Source: Henckelia pumila
Lineage: Eukaryota; Streptophyta; Magnoliopsida; Lamiales; Gesneriaceae
NCBI RefSeq assembly: GCF_033568475.1
Contig: NC_133120.1
Coordinates: 51,205,751 to 51,269,750 of the forward strand
Length of the DNA: 64,000 nucleotides
Reading direction: 5' to 3'
Shown: positions 51,671 through 63,031 of the stretch, one piece after another
Numbering within the stretch: position 1 is the first letter of the stretch
Layout: every line of letters begins with the position of its first letter
Notes under the pieces: model-generated
Told to the model about the DNA's origin: nothing
The model's input: the letters and a program-made list of their open reading frames with translations, nothing else
Databases searched by the model: none
Position numbers and translations under genes: made by a program

Positions 51671-54600
51671 ATGATTGTTTGGAGTCGTAAACAAAGTGGT
51701 AGACTTGTTCGAGTAACTGAAAATATTTTAAACATGGACGATAATTCTAATAATCAAGATGATAATAATAATAATAATCATCATCAAGATTATGAACAAC
51801 CAAGAACACTTAGGCACCATATGAATCCAATAAGAACTAGTACACCATCTTGTTTAGTTTTTCCTCCTGATGCATCTAATTTCAATTTTAAGCCACAAGT
51901 CATTCAACTTTTACCAAATTTTCATGGCTTAGATTCTGAAAATCCATATTTGCATTTAAGAGAATTTGAGGAGGTTTGCAACACTTATAATGATCAAAAT
52001 TGTAGCATGGATACTGTTCGATTAAAGCTTTTCCCTTTTTCCTTAAAAGATAAAGCTAAAACATGGTTGCAAAATTTGAGATCAAGTTCAATAAGATCAT
52101 GGGAAGAAATGCAACAACAATTTATAAAAAAGTTTTTTCCTTCCCATAGAACAAACTCTTTTAAAAGACAAATTACAACTTTTTCTCAAAAACAAGGGGA
52201 AACATTTTATCAATGTTGGGATAGATATAAAGAGTTACTTAATACATGCCCACATCATGGTTTTGAAATATGGAGAATAGTTTCTCACTTTTATGAAGGT
52301 TTAATACCTAAAGATAGGCAAATGATAGAATTCATGTGTAATGGAACTTTTGAAGATAAAAACCCAAATGAAGCTATGGAATATTTGGAGTCATTAGCAG
52401 AAAATGCTCAAAATTGGGATAATATAGGCTCAATTGAACCACCAAGTAAAACCAATAATTCAACAAATGGGGGTGGTATTTATCATCTTAAAGATGATGT
52501 AGATGTTCAAGCTAAACTTGCATCTTTAGCAAGAAAAATCGAGTCATTAGAAATGAAAAAGAGTGATCAATTAAAAAGTGTTCAAGAAATTGTTTGTCAT
52601 ATATGTGACACACATGATCATCTTACAAAAAATTGTCCTACTTTGCCTTCATTTAAAGAATGTCTCCATGAACAAGCCAATTATGTTAACAATTTTAAAA
52701 AACCAACATTAGATCCTTTTTCACAAACATACAATCCTGGTTGGAGAAATCATCCCAATTTTAGTTGGAGGAACGATAATAATGCACAACCTTCACAACA
52801 ACCTTTTCAAAATAACCAAAATCATCAAGGTTATGCTCCTTATATCCCACCTCCAAGAAAAATTTTTGAAGATGAAATTCATGCATACATTCAAAAGCAA
52901 GAGTCTATCAATATTCAAAACATTCAATCTATGAATGATTTGAAAGAAACTCTTGCAAAATTTGCATCTGCACTTAATATTCATGAAAAAGGAAAATTTC
53001 CATCTCAACCACAACCTAATCCTAAAAATCAAAATCAAGAAAAATTTGATCAAGTAAAATCTGTTATTACTCTTAGAAGTGGTAAAATAGTTAATGATCC
53101 ATATAGTGATGAAAACAAATATCAGTCAAACTCAAAGAGTAAGGATGAAAATCTTGATACTTTCGAGAAAGATGATACTTTGAGTCCTAAGATTAAGAAA
53201 GTTGATGATAAATTATCTGAAATAATATGTGAGTCAAATAAGCATGTTCCTTTCCCTCATGCATTAGTTAATAATAAAAAACAAAAAAATGATTCTGATA
53301 TTTATGAAGTTTTTAAACAAGTAAAAATAAATATTCCATTATTAGATGCTATTAAACAAGTGCCTTCTTATGCAAAGTTTTTAAAAGATTTATGTACTGT
53401 AAAAAGACAATTGCATGTAAAGAAGAAAGCATTCTTAACGGAGCAAGTAAGTTCTATTATTCAAAATAATTCTACTTTGAAATATAAAGATCCCGGTTGT
53501 CCAACAATTTCATGTATTATTGGAAAAAATAAAATTAAAAAAGCTTTGTTAGATTTGGGAGCAAGTGTGAATTTAATTCCTTATTCAGTTTATGAAAAGC
53601 TTAAGTTGGGAGATTTAAAACCTACATCTGTTACTCTTTTACTAGCCGATAGGTCAATCAAAATACCTAGAGGTATCGTAGAAGATGTGTTAGTTCAAGT
53701 CGATAAATTCATATATCCTGTGGATTTTATTGTCTTGGATACACAACCAATAGAAGTACATAACGAAATTCCAGTAATATTGGGACGTCCATTTCTAGCA
53801 ACTTCAAATGCTTTAATTAATTGTCGAAATGGAATAATGAAATTGTCTTTTGGAAATATGACTTTAGAACTTAATGTGTTCAATTTATGTAAACAACCAA
53901 GTATTAATGAAGATGAAGATGATAATGCAATAGAAACAATTGTGGAAGAAAATATACACCAAGAAAATTTAAATCAACAATATGAAGTTTGTTTAGTGGA
54001 AAGTTTTGATTCAAAAAATGTTTTTAAATCAAAGTTATTTGAAGAAATTAATGAACTTGAAGAAGTAAAAGAAAATGATCATCCAAAACTTGAATTAAAA
54101 CCCTTGCCAATAGAACTAAAATATGCTTTTCTTGGTGAAAATCAAACATATCCTATTGTAATATCTTCTACCCTCTTACCAAAACAAGAAGAAGATGTAA
54201 TAACACTACTTAAAAAACACAAAAATGCAATTGGATGGACTTTGCAAGATATAAAAGGTATAAATCCTTTAATCTGCACACATAGAATTCACTTGGAAGA
54301 AAATGCTAAAACATATCAACAACCACAAAGAAGATTAAATCCACACATGAAAGAAGTTGTTAAAAATGAAGTTTTAAAACTATTAGATGCCGGAATTATT
54401 TATCCAATCTCGGATAGTAAATGGGTAAGTCCAACACAAGTAGTACCAAAAAAATCAGGCATCACTGTTATAAAAAATGAAAAGGGAGAATTATTACAAG
54501 CTAGGATTCCATCTAGTTGGCGTATGTGCATTGATTATAGAAAATTAAATGATGCAACTAGAAAAGATCACTTTCCGTTACCATTTTTAGATCAAATTTT

Positions 54601-56980
54601 AGAGAAAGTGGCAGGTAATCCTTATTATTGTTTTCTTGATGGGTATTCGGGGTATTATCAAATACCAATATCATTAGAAGATCAAGAAAAAACTACTTTC
54701 ACTTGTCCGTTCGGAACTTTTGCTTTTAAAAGAATGCCATTTGGTTTATGTAATGCCCCGGCTACTTTTCAAAGATGCATGCTAAGTATTTTTAGTGACA
54801 TGATTGAAGAATTTGTGGAAGTTTTTATGGATGATATAACTGTTTTTGGAAACTCATTTGAAAACTGTCTTAAAAATTTGGAAGAAGTTTTAAAAAGATG
54901 TGAAGAAAAAAATCTTGTTTTAAATTGGGAAAAATGTCACTACATGGTTAAATCCGGAATTGTGTTAGGGCATGTCATATCTGAAAAAGGAATTGAAGTT
55001 GATAAAGCTAAGGTTGATGTTATTGCTAATCTACCATCACCAAACACGATCAAAGAAATTCGATCATTTTTGGGTCATGCGGGATTTTATAGAAGATTTA
55101 TAAAAAATTTTAGCATAATATCAAAACCAATTTCAAATCTTTTAACAAAAGATGCACAATTTGAATGGACTCAAGAATGTGAAACTGCTTTTAAAAAAAT
55201 AATTAATCTTTTAACTACATCACCTATTTTACAACCTCCTGATTGGTCTTTACCATTTGAATTAATGTGTGATGCAAGTGATTATGCTGTAGGAGCCGTG
55301 TTAGGACAAAGAAAAGAAGGTAAACCTTATGTGATCTATTATGCAAGTAGAACCTTAAATAGTGCTCAAATCAATTATTCAACAACTGAAAAAGAATTAC
55401 TTTCAGTAGTGTTTGCATTAGATAAATTTCGATCATATTTAATTGGTTCTACTACTATTGTTTACACTGATCATTCTGCCATAAAATATTTATCAAATAA
55501 ACAAGATGCTAAGCCGAGATTAATAAGATGGATTTTGTTGTTACAAGAATTTGATCTTGTAATAAAAGATAAAAAAGGAAAAGAAAATGTAGTAGCCGAT
55601 CATTTATCAAGAATAATTTCTAAATCATCTCAAAATGAAATACCAATAAATGAAAATTTTCCGGATGATCAACTATTTTATGCTACTACTATGCCTTGGT
55701 TTGCTAATATTGTAAATTTTCTTGTGACAAATAAAATGCCTTCTCATTGGAGTTCACAAGATAAAAATAAATTCTTGAAAGAGGTCAAAAAATTTTATTG
55801 GGATGATCCTTATTTGTTTAAGTATTGTCCTGATCAAATTTTTCGACGATGCATACCCGACAATGAGGTAAGTAGTGTCATTAAATTTTGTCATTCTGAG
55901 GCATGTGGAGGTCATTTTTCGTCAAAGAAAACAGCTGCAAAAATCTTTCAATGTGGATTTTATTGGCCTTCTTTATTCAAAGATACACATTCATTTTGCA
56001 AATCTTGTGAAAATTGTCAGAAAATGGGTTCAATTTCAAAACGAAACATGATGCCTTTAAATCCAATCATGATTATTGAAATATTTGACAGTTGGGGAAT
56101 AGATTTTATGGGTCCATTTCCATTATCTTTTGGATTCACTTATATTTTAGTAGCTGTCGATTATGTTTCAAAATGGATTGAAGCAATTGCATGTAGAACT
56201 AATGATCATAAAGTTGTGATAAAATTTTTGAAAGAAAATATTTTTAGTCGATTTGGAATACCTAGAGCTATAATAAGTGATGGGGGAAGTCATTTTATAA
56301 ATAAATCATTTTCTTCGTTGTTAAGAAAATATGGTATTACACATAAAGTCTCTACTCCATATCACCCTCAAACGAATGGTCAGGTTGAACTTGCAAATAA
56401 AGAAATAAAACAAATTTTGGAAAAAACAGTCAATCCAAATCGAAAAGATTGGTCTTTAAGATTAAGTGATGCATTATGGGCATATAGAACTGCATTTAAA
56501 ACATCAATGGGGATGTCACCATACAGATTAGTTTTTGGAAAGCATTGTCATTTACCTGTTGAAATTGAACATAAAGCTTATTGGGCAATTAAAGCGTTTA
56601 ATACTAATTTAGATGATGCATCTAAATCAAGAAAATTGCAATTAAATGAACTAGAAGAATTAAGAAATGATGCATATGAAAATGCAAAGATTTATAAAGA
56701 TAAAACAAAAGCATTTCATGATAAAAATATTATGAGAAAATCTTTTGAAATCGGACAAAAAGTTTTACTTTATAATTCTCGCTTGCATTTGTTTCCAGGA
56801 AAACTTAGATCGCGATGGTCTGGACCATTTATTGTTAAATTTGTCTATCCTAATGGTGCTGTTGATGTTGAAAATCCTAAAAATAATAATGTATTTAAAG
56901 TTAATGGGCAAAGACTTAAACCGTTTATAGAAAATGAAGTTCTTAATGAAGAGTTTATGCCTTTATATGATCCAACTTAA
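51671..56980 (+). CDS. Athila gag-pol polyprotein of element E, intact (1769 aa)
   Basis: One open frame encodes all enzymatic parts. The gag domain covers about 60-270 ([16 protein letters not shown]), followed by a knuckle C309-C312-H317-C322. The protease has DLGAS near 628. RT has CIDYRKLND and the FMDD box at about 1052-1055. RNase H has [14 protein letters not shown]. The integrase has an HHCC finger near 1408-1445, GIDFMGPFP near 1478, IISDGGSHF near 1535, and the Glu in [11 protein letters not shown]; it ends with the [14 protein letters not shown] segment. The start at 51671 gives the longest product; a second Met at 51734 is plausible. No breaks were found. It drives reverse transcription and integration of E. 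Confidence 0.95.
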   Translation: MIVWSRKQSGRLVRVTENILNMDDNSNNQDDNNNNNHHQDYEQPRTLRHHMNPIRTSTPSCLVFPPDASNFNFKPQVIQLLPNFHGLDSENPYLHLREFEEVCNTYNDQNCSMDTVRLKLFPFSLKDKAKTWLQNLRSSSIRSWEEMQQQFIKKFFPSHRTNSFKRQITTFSQKQGETFYQCWDRYKELLNTCPHHGFEIWRIVSHFYEGLIPKDRQMIEFMCNGTFEDKNPNEAMEYLESLAENAQNWDNIGSIEPPSKTNNSTNGGGIYHLKDDVDVQAKLASLARKIESLEMKKSDQLKSVQEIVCHICDTHDHLTKNCPTLPSFKECLHEQANYVNNFKKPTLDPFSQTYNPGWRNHPNFSWRNDNNAQPSQQPFQNNQNHQGYAPYIPPPRKIFEDEIHAYIQKQESINIQNIQSMNDLKETLAKFASALNIHEKGKFPSQPQPNPKNQNQEKFDQVKSVITLRSGKIVNDPYSDENKYQSNSKSKDENLDTFEKDDTLSPKIKKVDDKLSEIICESNKHVPFPHALVNNKKQKNDSDIYEVFKQVKINIPLLDAIKQVPSYAKFLKDLCTVKRQLHVKKKAFLTEQVSSIIQNNSTLKYKDPGCPTISCIIGKNKIKKALLDLGASVNLIPYSVYEKLKLGDLKPTSVTLLLADRSIKIPRGIVEDVLVQVDKFIYPVDFIVLDTQPIEVHNEIPVILGRPFLATSNALINCRNGIMKLSFGNMTLELNVFNLCKQPSINEDEDDNAIETIVEENIHQENLNQQYEVCLVESFDSKNVFKSKLFEEINELEEVKENDHPKLELKPLPIELKYAFLGENQTYPIVISSTLLPKQEEDVITLLKKHKNAIGWTLQDIKGINPLICTHRIHLEENAKTYQQPQRRLNPHMKEVVKNEVLKLLDAGIIYPISDSKWVSPTQVVPKKSGITVIKNEKGELLQARIPSSWRMCIDYRKLNDATRKDHFPLPFLDQILEKVAGNPYYCFLDGYSGYYQIPISLEDQEKTTFTCPFGTFAFKRMPFGLCNAPATFQRCMLSIFSDMIEEFVEVFMDDITVFGNSFENCLKNLEEVLKRCEEKNLVLNWEKCHYMVKSGIVLGHVISEKGIEVDKAKVDVIANLPSPNTIKEIRSFLGHAGFYRRFIKNFSIISKPISNLLTKDAQFEWTQECETAFKKIINLLTTSPILQPPDWSLPFELMCDASDYAVGAVLGQRKEGKPYVIYYASRTLNSAQINYSTTEKELLSVVFALDKFRSYLIGSTTIVYTDHSAIKYLSNKQDAKPRLIRWILLLQEFDLVIKDKKGKENVVADHLSRIISKSSQNEIPINENFPDDQLFYATTMPWFANIVNFLVTNKMPSHWSSQDKNKFLKEVKKFYWDDPYLFKYCPDQIFRRCIPDNEVSSVIKFCHSEACGGHFSSKKTAAKIFQCGFYWPSLFKDTHSFCKSCENCQKMGSISKRNMMPLNPIMIIEIFDSWGIDFMGPFPLSFGFTYILVAVDYVSKWIEAIACRTNDHKVVIKFLKENIFSRFGIPRAIISDGGSHFINKSFSSLLRKYGITHKVSTPYHPQTNGQVELANKEIKQILEKTVNPNRKDWSLRLSDALWAYRTAFKTSMGMSPYRLVFGKHCHLPVEIEHKAYWAIKAFNTNLDDASKSRKLQLNELEELRNDAYENAKIYKDKTKAFHDKNIMRKSFEIGQKVLLYNSRLHLFPGKLRSRWSGPFIVKFVYPNGAVDVENPKNNNVFKVNGQRLKPFIENEVLNEEFMPLYDPT

Positions 56981-56991
56981 TTGTTACTTAT

Positions 56992-57012
56992 ATTTTTATT
57001 TTATTTTTGCAG
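56992..57012 (+). promoter_or_regulatory. Candidate 3' splice site between pol and the accessory ORF of E
   Basis: The U-rich tract tttttattttatttttgcag ends at 57012, 32 bases past the pol stop. A second, weaker one (ctcttacag) ends near 57068. Splicing from the leader to here would make an mRNA whose first good ATG is 57132. Env-like ORFs are often expressed by splicing; use here is inferred. Confidence 0.5.
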
Positions 57013-57131
57013 AAATTAGGACACTTCCCGGTTAAGTGGCGGATAACGGTACTCCGTGGCTCTTACAGTCGGTTAAATTGGTTTCCCACAATAACTGATC
57101 AAAAAAAAAAATATATTTCTTTATTTTCAAA

Positions 57132-57686
57132 ATGGAAGAAGCTATCAAAGAACATGGAAAATATATTTGTTCTTCTGTTTCTAAAAAAGTTCGAAGAATG
57201 ATTTATGAATGCAGACGTGAAAGATTGAGAATTCTTATGCAAAAAGGAATTCCGGAGGATATTCGTCTTATAATTGAAGCCAAGGTTCGAATAGGTGGCG
57301 AAGTTCCAAAATTCTTATATGTTCGAAATATGTCCGGACTAGGAAAAAGCACCTATGCGAAGAAAAGGAGGGCAAAAGGGTTAGATGTTTGTCATAAATG
57401 TGCCAGATGGACTTGTAACAAACGATGCAGATCTTTGGGATGTGTTTCCACAAATAGAGAAGATAAAATTGATTTCATTAAGAATGGGCTGAGTAAAGAG
57501 TCATTGGATGATATCTCATTGACTCTTGAGACGCATTCTAGTGGATATGTACAAGGTCAACTTCTCCGTTTATGGAAACTATTCCAAGCGCAGCGTCATG
57601 GTAATGGTCTTGGGAATCTGACTAAAAAAGACCCTATTTGCCAATTTATAAGAAAATTGGATGGGAAGCCAACCCTCAACTCATAA
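57132..57686 (+). CDS. Accessory ORF of element E, resembling the carlavirus cysteine-rich nucleic-acid-binding protein
   Basis: The product is 184 aa with the ATG in good context (aaaATGG). The N-terminal half is alpha-helical looking and basic. Residues 69-83 read GLGKSTYAKKRRAKG. A Cys cluster C87, C90, C95, C99, C104 (CX2CX4CX3CX4C) follows, then KIDFIKNGL at 112-120. The order G-x-S-x-Y-A, basic run, Ala, Cys-x2-Cys, more Cys, then a downstream Phe-Ile..Gly segment is the pattern I know from the carlavirus NABP/CRP family (Pfam Viral_NABP). Members of that family bind nucleic acid, and some suppress RNA silencing or act in the nucleus. It lies at the env-like position and is intact. It is not similar to the post-pol ORF of D. 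The assignment is by eye, without a profile search; an unrelated zinc-binding protein remains possible. Confidence 0.72.
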   Translation: MEEAIKEHGKYICSSVSKKVRRMIYECRRERLRILMQKGIPEDIRLIIEAKVRIGGEVPKFLYVRNMSGLGKSTYAKKRRAKGLDVCHKCARWTCNKRCRSLGCVSTNREDKIDFIKNGLSKESLDDISLTLETHSSGYVQGQLLRLWKLFQAQRHGNGLGNLTKKDPICQFIRKLDGKPTLNS

Positions 57687-57845
57687 GAAGACGTTGAAGT
57701 CATCATTGATTCAACATGTTACGAAATGGTTTGTGTTTGTTCCTCATCTTCAATAAATTCCAGGTGATATCTCTTTCATCATGTACTCTTTATTTTTCTT
57801 GTAAAAAAAAAAAAAAAAAAAAAATTAAAAACAATGTCATATTCA

Positions 57846-57859
57846 GGTTTGGGGGAGGG
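57846..57859 (+). other. Internal polypurine tract of element E
   Basis: GGTTTGGGGGAGGG lies about 160 bases after the accessory ORF and shares its core with the tract beside the 3' LTR. It parallels the extra tracts in D. Confidence 0.65.
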
Positions 57860-58360
57860 TTTATCTCTAAAAAAAAAAAAAAAATTTAAAATTTAAAAAA
57901 AATATATATATTTCTATAATAATATTTATTTTTCTTTTTCAATGGCAGAGTAAGGAGTCAAAAACTCCTGACACGCATTAGTTTTTATTTATCATTTTAT
58001 CACAATAGATTAGATTTTAATATTCCGTATATATTTAAATTGCAAACTACTAAGAAAATGAAGTCTTTTTGTATAGATGTTTATTTATTATTCTTTTTAT
58101 CAATTTAATAAAAAATATATAATTGATGGGATATAAGTTATAAATAATATATAATTGTGTGTTTTCAAATACATATTTTTTAAAACTTTTATGAGTATAT
58201 AATTAAAGTGATATTGATTGAATAAATAATAACATGTATAATTGAGGGAATTAATTTGTAAAAGTGCAATAGTTACTCACATAAATTTTGTGAGTGAGGG
58301 GTAAGAATTGAGAAAACAACTTATAAGCTTTTATTGATTATTAAGAAATGGTTGATTACT

Positions 58361-58656
58361 AGATTAAACCCATTTTGAAAAAAAAAAGAAAAAAAAAATG
58401 AAAATTGGCTGCAAAGTTGTTTGAAGTTTGATTGTAAAGATGTAGAGTATTAATATCTCTACTATAATTATTAATGTAATAGATTTACCTCATAAAAAAT
58501 AAAAAAATAAATAAACTTTGAAAAAAAAATGTTACATTTTCAAAGTTTATTGGAGGTATTTGATTATGTAAAAACAATTTTGCAGCCAAGCAAAAAAAAA
58601 AAAAAAACAAAAAAACAAAAAAACAAAAAAAAAAAAAAAAATGGGTTTATTCTTTG
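58361..58656 (+). repeat. Large imperfect foldback in the E 3' region
   Basis: Left arm text agattaaacccatttt and ggctgcaaagttgttt pairs with right arm aacaattttgcagcc and atgggtttattct. At the centre, ataaactttg (58511) pairs with caaagtttat (58541). The arms are interrupted by A-runs. It may be an old inserted foldback or a structured RNA segment. Confidence 0.65.
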
Positions 58657-59154
58657 TAAATCATCCTATCTTATTTTCAATATTAGGTTATTTGATTGTC
58701 TGCTTTACTAGCCATTTTCAAAGAGTGTATAATTTTCTTCCAACTCCACGAGTGAAAAACAGCTATATATGAAATACTTTAACCCGAGAGAATATGGAGT
58801 TGAGACTTTTACATTAAGATTCCTGATATTATACATGTTATGAAATGATTTCTATTATCATTTTAATTATATTATTCTCAAAGTTTTTAGAAAATATTTA
58901 TATAAAAAAATTATATATATTTAATATTTTGATATTGTGTGTAATATATATGTATACCCCATCCAATTATATTAATATATTAGTTGATAATGAGATTTAT
59001 AAATAAACATATGATCTCCTCACAAGTGTGTTTTTAAAATTTTAAAGTTTGCAAATTTGAATATATATATTAAGGAATAAAAATCTAACTTGTGATTTTA
59101 TGATATTTTATGATATTTTATGATATTTTATTACTAAGGGACTAGTAATTAGCC

Positions 59155-59166
59155 GGTTTGGGGGTG
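59155..59166 (+). other. Polypurine tract of element E at the 3' LTR
   Basis: GGTTTGGGGGTG lies directly before the 3' LTR at 59167. Confidence 0.85.
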
Positions 59167-60959
59167 TGATGAAACTTAAAATTTGTAATTATTTATATGT
59201 TAAAAAGTGTGTTTTAAAATTTAAGTTTAATTAAAATTATGAAGTTGTATTATTTTAGTGTTATGTGTTTATATTTAAATGTTTTACTAAAATGTTGTAT
59301 TTTACGGTTTGCGCAGGTTTGGTAAAAATAAAATTACTCAAGCTACAGTGGTCATAATGGAGTAATCTCAAAACCTGTAGAATCACAAAAGAGGCATCTT
59401 CAACTTTGTAGAAGACAAGAAATTCCAAAAACTTCATTAAGATGATCAAAATAATAAAACATCAAAATGGAGATAGATTTACTTTTACTATGACCAGCTT
59501 GGAGTAAAAATATCATAAGTATTTCATATTTTATCCAAAAGGGGTGAATGAGTTGTCCAAACACATCTACACAAAATATCCTACGTGTTCTATGTTGAAA
59601 AGAAAGGCTGAATCGGTGGTCTAAGGCATCAAACATGCCAATTAAAGTTGGGTCATGGTATTGACATTCAAGGAGACAAGCACCCACCAACTTTACTATT
59701 TCACATTTAATAAGCCTTGGACTCTTCCTCTCATTTGGCCTATAAATAGATGTGTTGTATAAGCTTTGTAGTGTGCAAGAGTGTAGAGAATTCTTTATTT
59801 GTAAAATAAATATTGTGTGTGTGAGAATAAAAGTTTGAGTGTGCAAGTTTCTCAAGTTCAAGTATGAAATTTCTTTTATCTTTATTCTTGAGTTTCATGT
59901 TCATGGAAAGCTAAATCTTTTTATGTCAAGGTGAAAAGGTTTCATTGTTGGTCAAGTAAGATTGTCTATATTTTGTATATTCTTTTCTTTCTATTTTTAT
60001 TTTTACTAATTGATCTTTATTTGTAGGTATAATTTTGGATGATTTGTTGTTATCTATTTACATCAAATGCTTGGTACCTTGAATGTGGTTACCTTGATTT
60101 GTTGTCAAATATGATACAATAATTACTACAATAATTATATACTATAAATATATGTATCTATTTATAATAAAGTCATATATATTATTTAGACGATAGCGTG
60201 ACACTGTCGGTTGTTCTAAATAATATATTGTGATTTGAACTAACATTTACTTTATCGCATCTAACTTTTACTTTATCGCAACTAACATTTACTTTTCCGC
60301 AACTAACATTTACTTTCTCGCATCTAACTTTTACTTTTCCGCAACTAACATTTACTTTATCGCATCTAACATAAAGTCATATATTTTATTTAGACGATAG
60401 CGTGGCTCTGCCGGTTGTTCTAAATAAAATATTGTGATTTGATCTAACATTTACTTTTATGTCAATTTATATTTATGCATTTATATATATTATGGGTACC
60501 ATGTATTAAATATCGGTGGATATTAATATAGTGGGAACTATATTATATGATATACTTGTTTAAATATTTAATTGTTCTTTTTATGTTTATATTTATTCAT
60601 CTATATATATATTATGGGTACCATGTATTAAATATCGGTTAATCTGATATTAATATAGTGGGAACTATATTATATGATATACTTGTTTAAATATTTCATT
60701 GTTCTTTTATGTTTATTTTTATTTTAGTTTCTTTTATTTATTTTTATTTAGCAATCTTAATTAAACCAACAATGAACCTTTGAAACCTTGACAATTTTAT
60801 AATTTGTGTATTTGAAGTTTTATAATAATATTTTCATCTATAATATATTATTGCTAAAATTAAACTTACAACATCCTCTCCGTGGATCGATCTCGTACTC
60901 ACGAGTATATTACTTGCAGACAACCTACACTTGGGTGAATTACAATTTAAGTTGTAGCA
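59167..60959 (+). repeat. 3' LTR of element E (1793 bp)
   Basis: It is almost identical to 49798-51590. Differences seen: A/G near 50196/59585, C/T near 50428/59796, and two 1-bp length changes in homopolymer runs. Confidence 0.96.
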
Positions 60960-60964
60960 TTAAG

Positions 60965-63026
60965 CGAACAAGAATCCAAGAGTAAAACAATTCAAAGTTT
61001 TTTTTTTTTTTTTTTTTAAACGCCGCGCGCCCGCGCGAGGAACCAAGCTCGCGCGTGCGCGGGCTTCAACAACCGAGACCAACCAAAGGCTCGCGCCCGC
61101 GCGAGGTACCAAGCTCGCGCGCACGCGGGCAAACAATTCAGAGGCCCAACAGAGGCCTCGCGCACGCACGAGGAACGCCTCGCCCGCGCGCGGAAGGCCT
61201 GGGCAGAAATGCTCAGGCTGCAGAAAAATAAAGAAAGGATTCCGCGCTTGGTCCGACATGCCTTCAAATACATATGCAATAACAGGGCGTAGGGAAACAT
61301 GCCATAACAAGTCATGCTTTCAGAAGGCCTAAAAACAACTAGAAGTCTAAATCGATACAACAACAACATACTTCGATTTTAGATTACAATCCGAATACAA
61401 ACTAATTCGAATAACAAAACATATCAAGTTCGAGTTCTAACATGCTTCAATCTTAAACTAGATAAACATGCTAATTCGACTTCTAAACCGAGTCTCACTT
61501 CTACTACTTGCCCTCGAAGCTAACCATGCCTCTTCTGACTTGTTCCTGCCCCACCTGTTGCCAAGTACACATACAAAACAAAGCAACAGCCGGATAATCG
61601 GTGAGAACGACATTCCCAGGAAAAGCAACATAACAAGTAATACAAGTAACAAACATGCTTTCAATACAATAACGAAATCAAAACATCGTAATGAAATGCA
61701 TGTCTTTAAACAGGGATAACAAATCTGATAACGAGGGATTGCTGCTGTGCCTTTGGGATCCCGAGGATAAGATCACGTAACAACTCACCGACTCTCCCAA
61801 TCGAGGTGGTGCCACGTATCTCACTCCTCTAGACTTTGAGCAACTATAATGAGTATGCTAGCACCAGACGAAATGACTACGACCTGGGCCACTCAATCAT
61901 AGTTCCCAAACGTCTAAACAAAAAGGGCGGTTCTGCCCGCTGAAACAAGATTGGCTCAAGATGAATGCATAACAGAAACATAAAACATAATCCTTTTAAA
62001 AAAACCAATACAATCAAACAATACACAAGTTCCTCATGCTATAACAAGTGTAGATGCAAGTATGAGATTTCAAAAGGGAAAACTCGAGAACCACAGTCCC
62101 GAGTATGCTATCCCGCTACGATGACTTCTTTTACCTTTCAATGCAGTAGCTCCAACTCTGGATAAGCTACAAAAGAGATTGTATAAACAACTACACAATC
62201 TAACAACAACAAGGCAACGGTTCAAGGAAAACTCTTTATACCGTTCTTCGTCCAATTCTCTGAAACGATCAAACAGCTGCTAACTCTGGGCTTGACAACT
62301 CCAAACGAATCTGTTCAGATACAAGAGATGATTGATCAATAACCACGATCAACTTACAAGCCAAGTTCAAACTCAAAAACGGTTCAAAATCTCCAAAAAC
62401 TCAAACCGACGGCATAACGGCTATAACTGAACAAACCGGCAATGCAGACAGCAGTTCAATACTGATAACAACTCAATTCAATGCTAATACAACAACAACA
62501 AGACAAACCCAACAAATCTCAAAACCATGATTTTCGAAAATGGCTTCCAAAAATCATAACAAATCCGAACGTCGCTCTATTTCAAAACTGACAGATAATA
62601 AACGATCAGAACTCTGTAGAGAACAACATACTCGAATCTAGAACGATTCTAATAACATCCAAAAACTAGAATGTATCCGATCGTAGAAAAACTTACGATA
62701 TAACGGAGCTCTCGCTGCAGTGATCGCTAAACTGCCTTCAGAAATAATTTCTAACGGCCGGATCGAGCTCGGACTGAAATCCAAAAGCTTGAAAAGGAGA
62801 TGGGGCGTTTCAATGGAGGAGGAGGAGCCGGCTAAGGAAGGAGAAGGATGAATGAGAAAAGTCAAAAGTTGAGTAGATAATATAACAAATCCATTATTTG
62901 CGTTTTAGTCCCTGAAATTTCCAAAATTTGCAAAAAAGACCTTGATCAAAATTAAGTCGGCTCGTGAACTCTGCAATCTCCGATTAACTCAAATAAACTC
63001 ATTTAAGATAAAAACGGGGCGTTACA
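60965..63026 (-). repeat. 5' LTR of B2, part 2
   Basis: It continues 49748-49797 after E and matches 42722-44779, including the hairpin triplet from 61027. It ends GCGTTACA, followed by the TGGAC duplication. ORFs here mirror those in the other LTR and are chance frames. Confidence 0.93.
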
Positions 63027-63031
63027 TGGAC

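Larger units (their letters stand above)
57687..59154 (+). other. Noncoding 3' region of element E
   Basis: Very AT-rich, with long oligo-A runs (57805-57826, 57870-57884, 58591-58640), an internal purine tract, a large foldback, and 11-bp repeats tgatattttat at about 59100-59130. The small ORF over the oligo-A run near 58600 is not credible. Confidence 0.8.
49798..60959 (+). mobile_element. Athila-type Ty3 retrotransposon E, young and apparently intact
   Basis: It is 11162 bp with two 1793-bp LTRs that differ by only two substitutions and two 1-bp indels in my comparison. It has a TTAAG duplication, a perfect tRNA-Asp primer site, one open 1769-codon gag-pol, a second intact ORF, and a purine tract. 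All features needed for mobility are present. It carries an unusual accessory gene where Athila elements carry an env-like ORF. Confidence 0.96.
42672..63026 (-). mobile_element. Ty3 retrotransposon B2 (Tekay-type chromovirus), split by element E
   Basis: It has a 3' LTR at 42672-44779, an internal region at 44780-49747, and a 5' LTR in two pieces (49748-49797 and 60965-63026) around E. Removing E (with one TTAAG) gives LTRs of 2108 and about 2112 bp. The gag-pol frame is close to B1 but has at least five breaks. Confidence 0.95.

Noticed and set aside
58529..58711. Lys-rich 60-codon ORF
   Set aside because: It is created by an oligo-A run in noncoding retrotransposon sequence.
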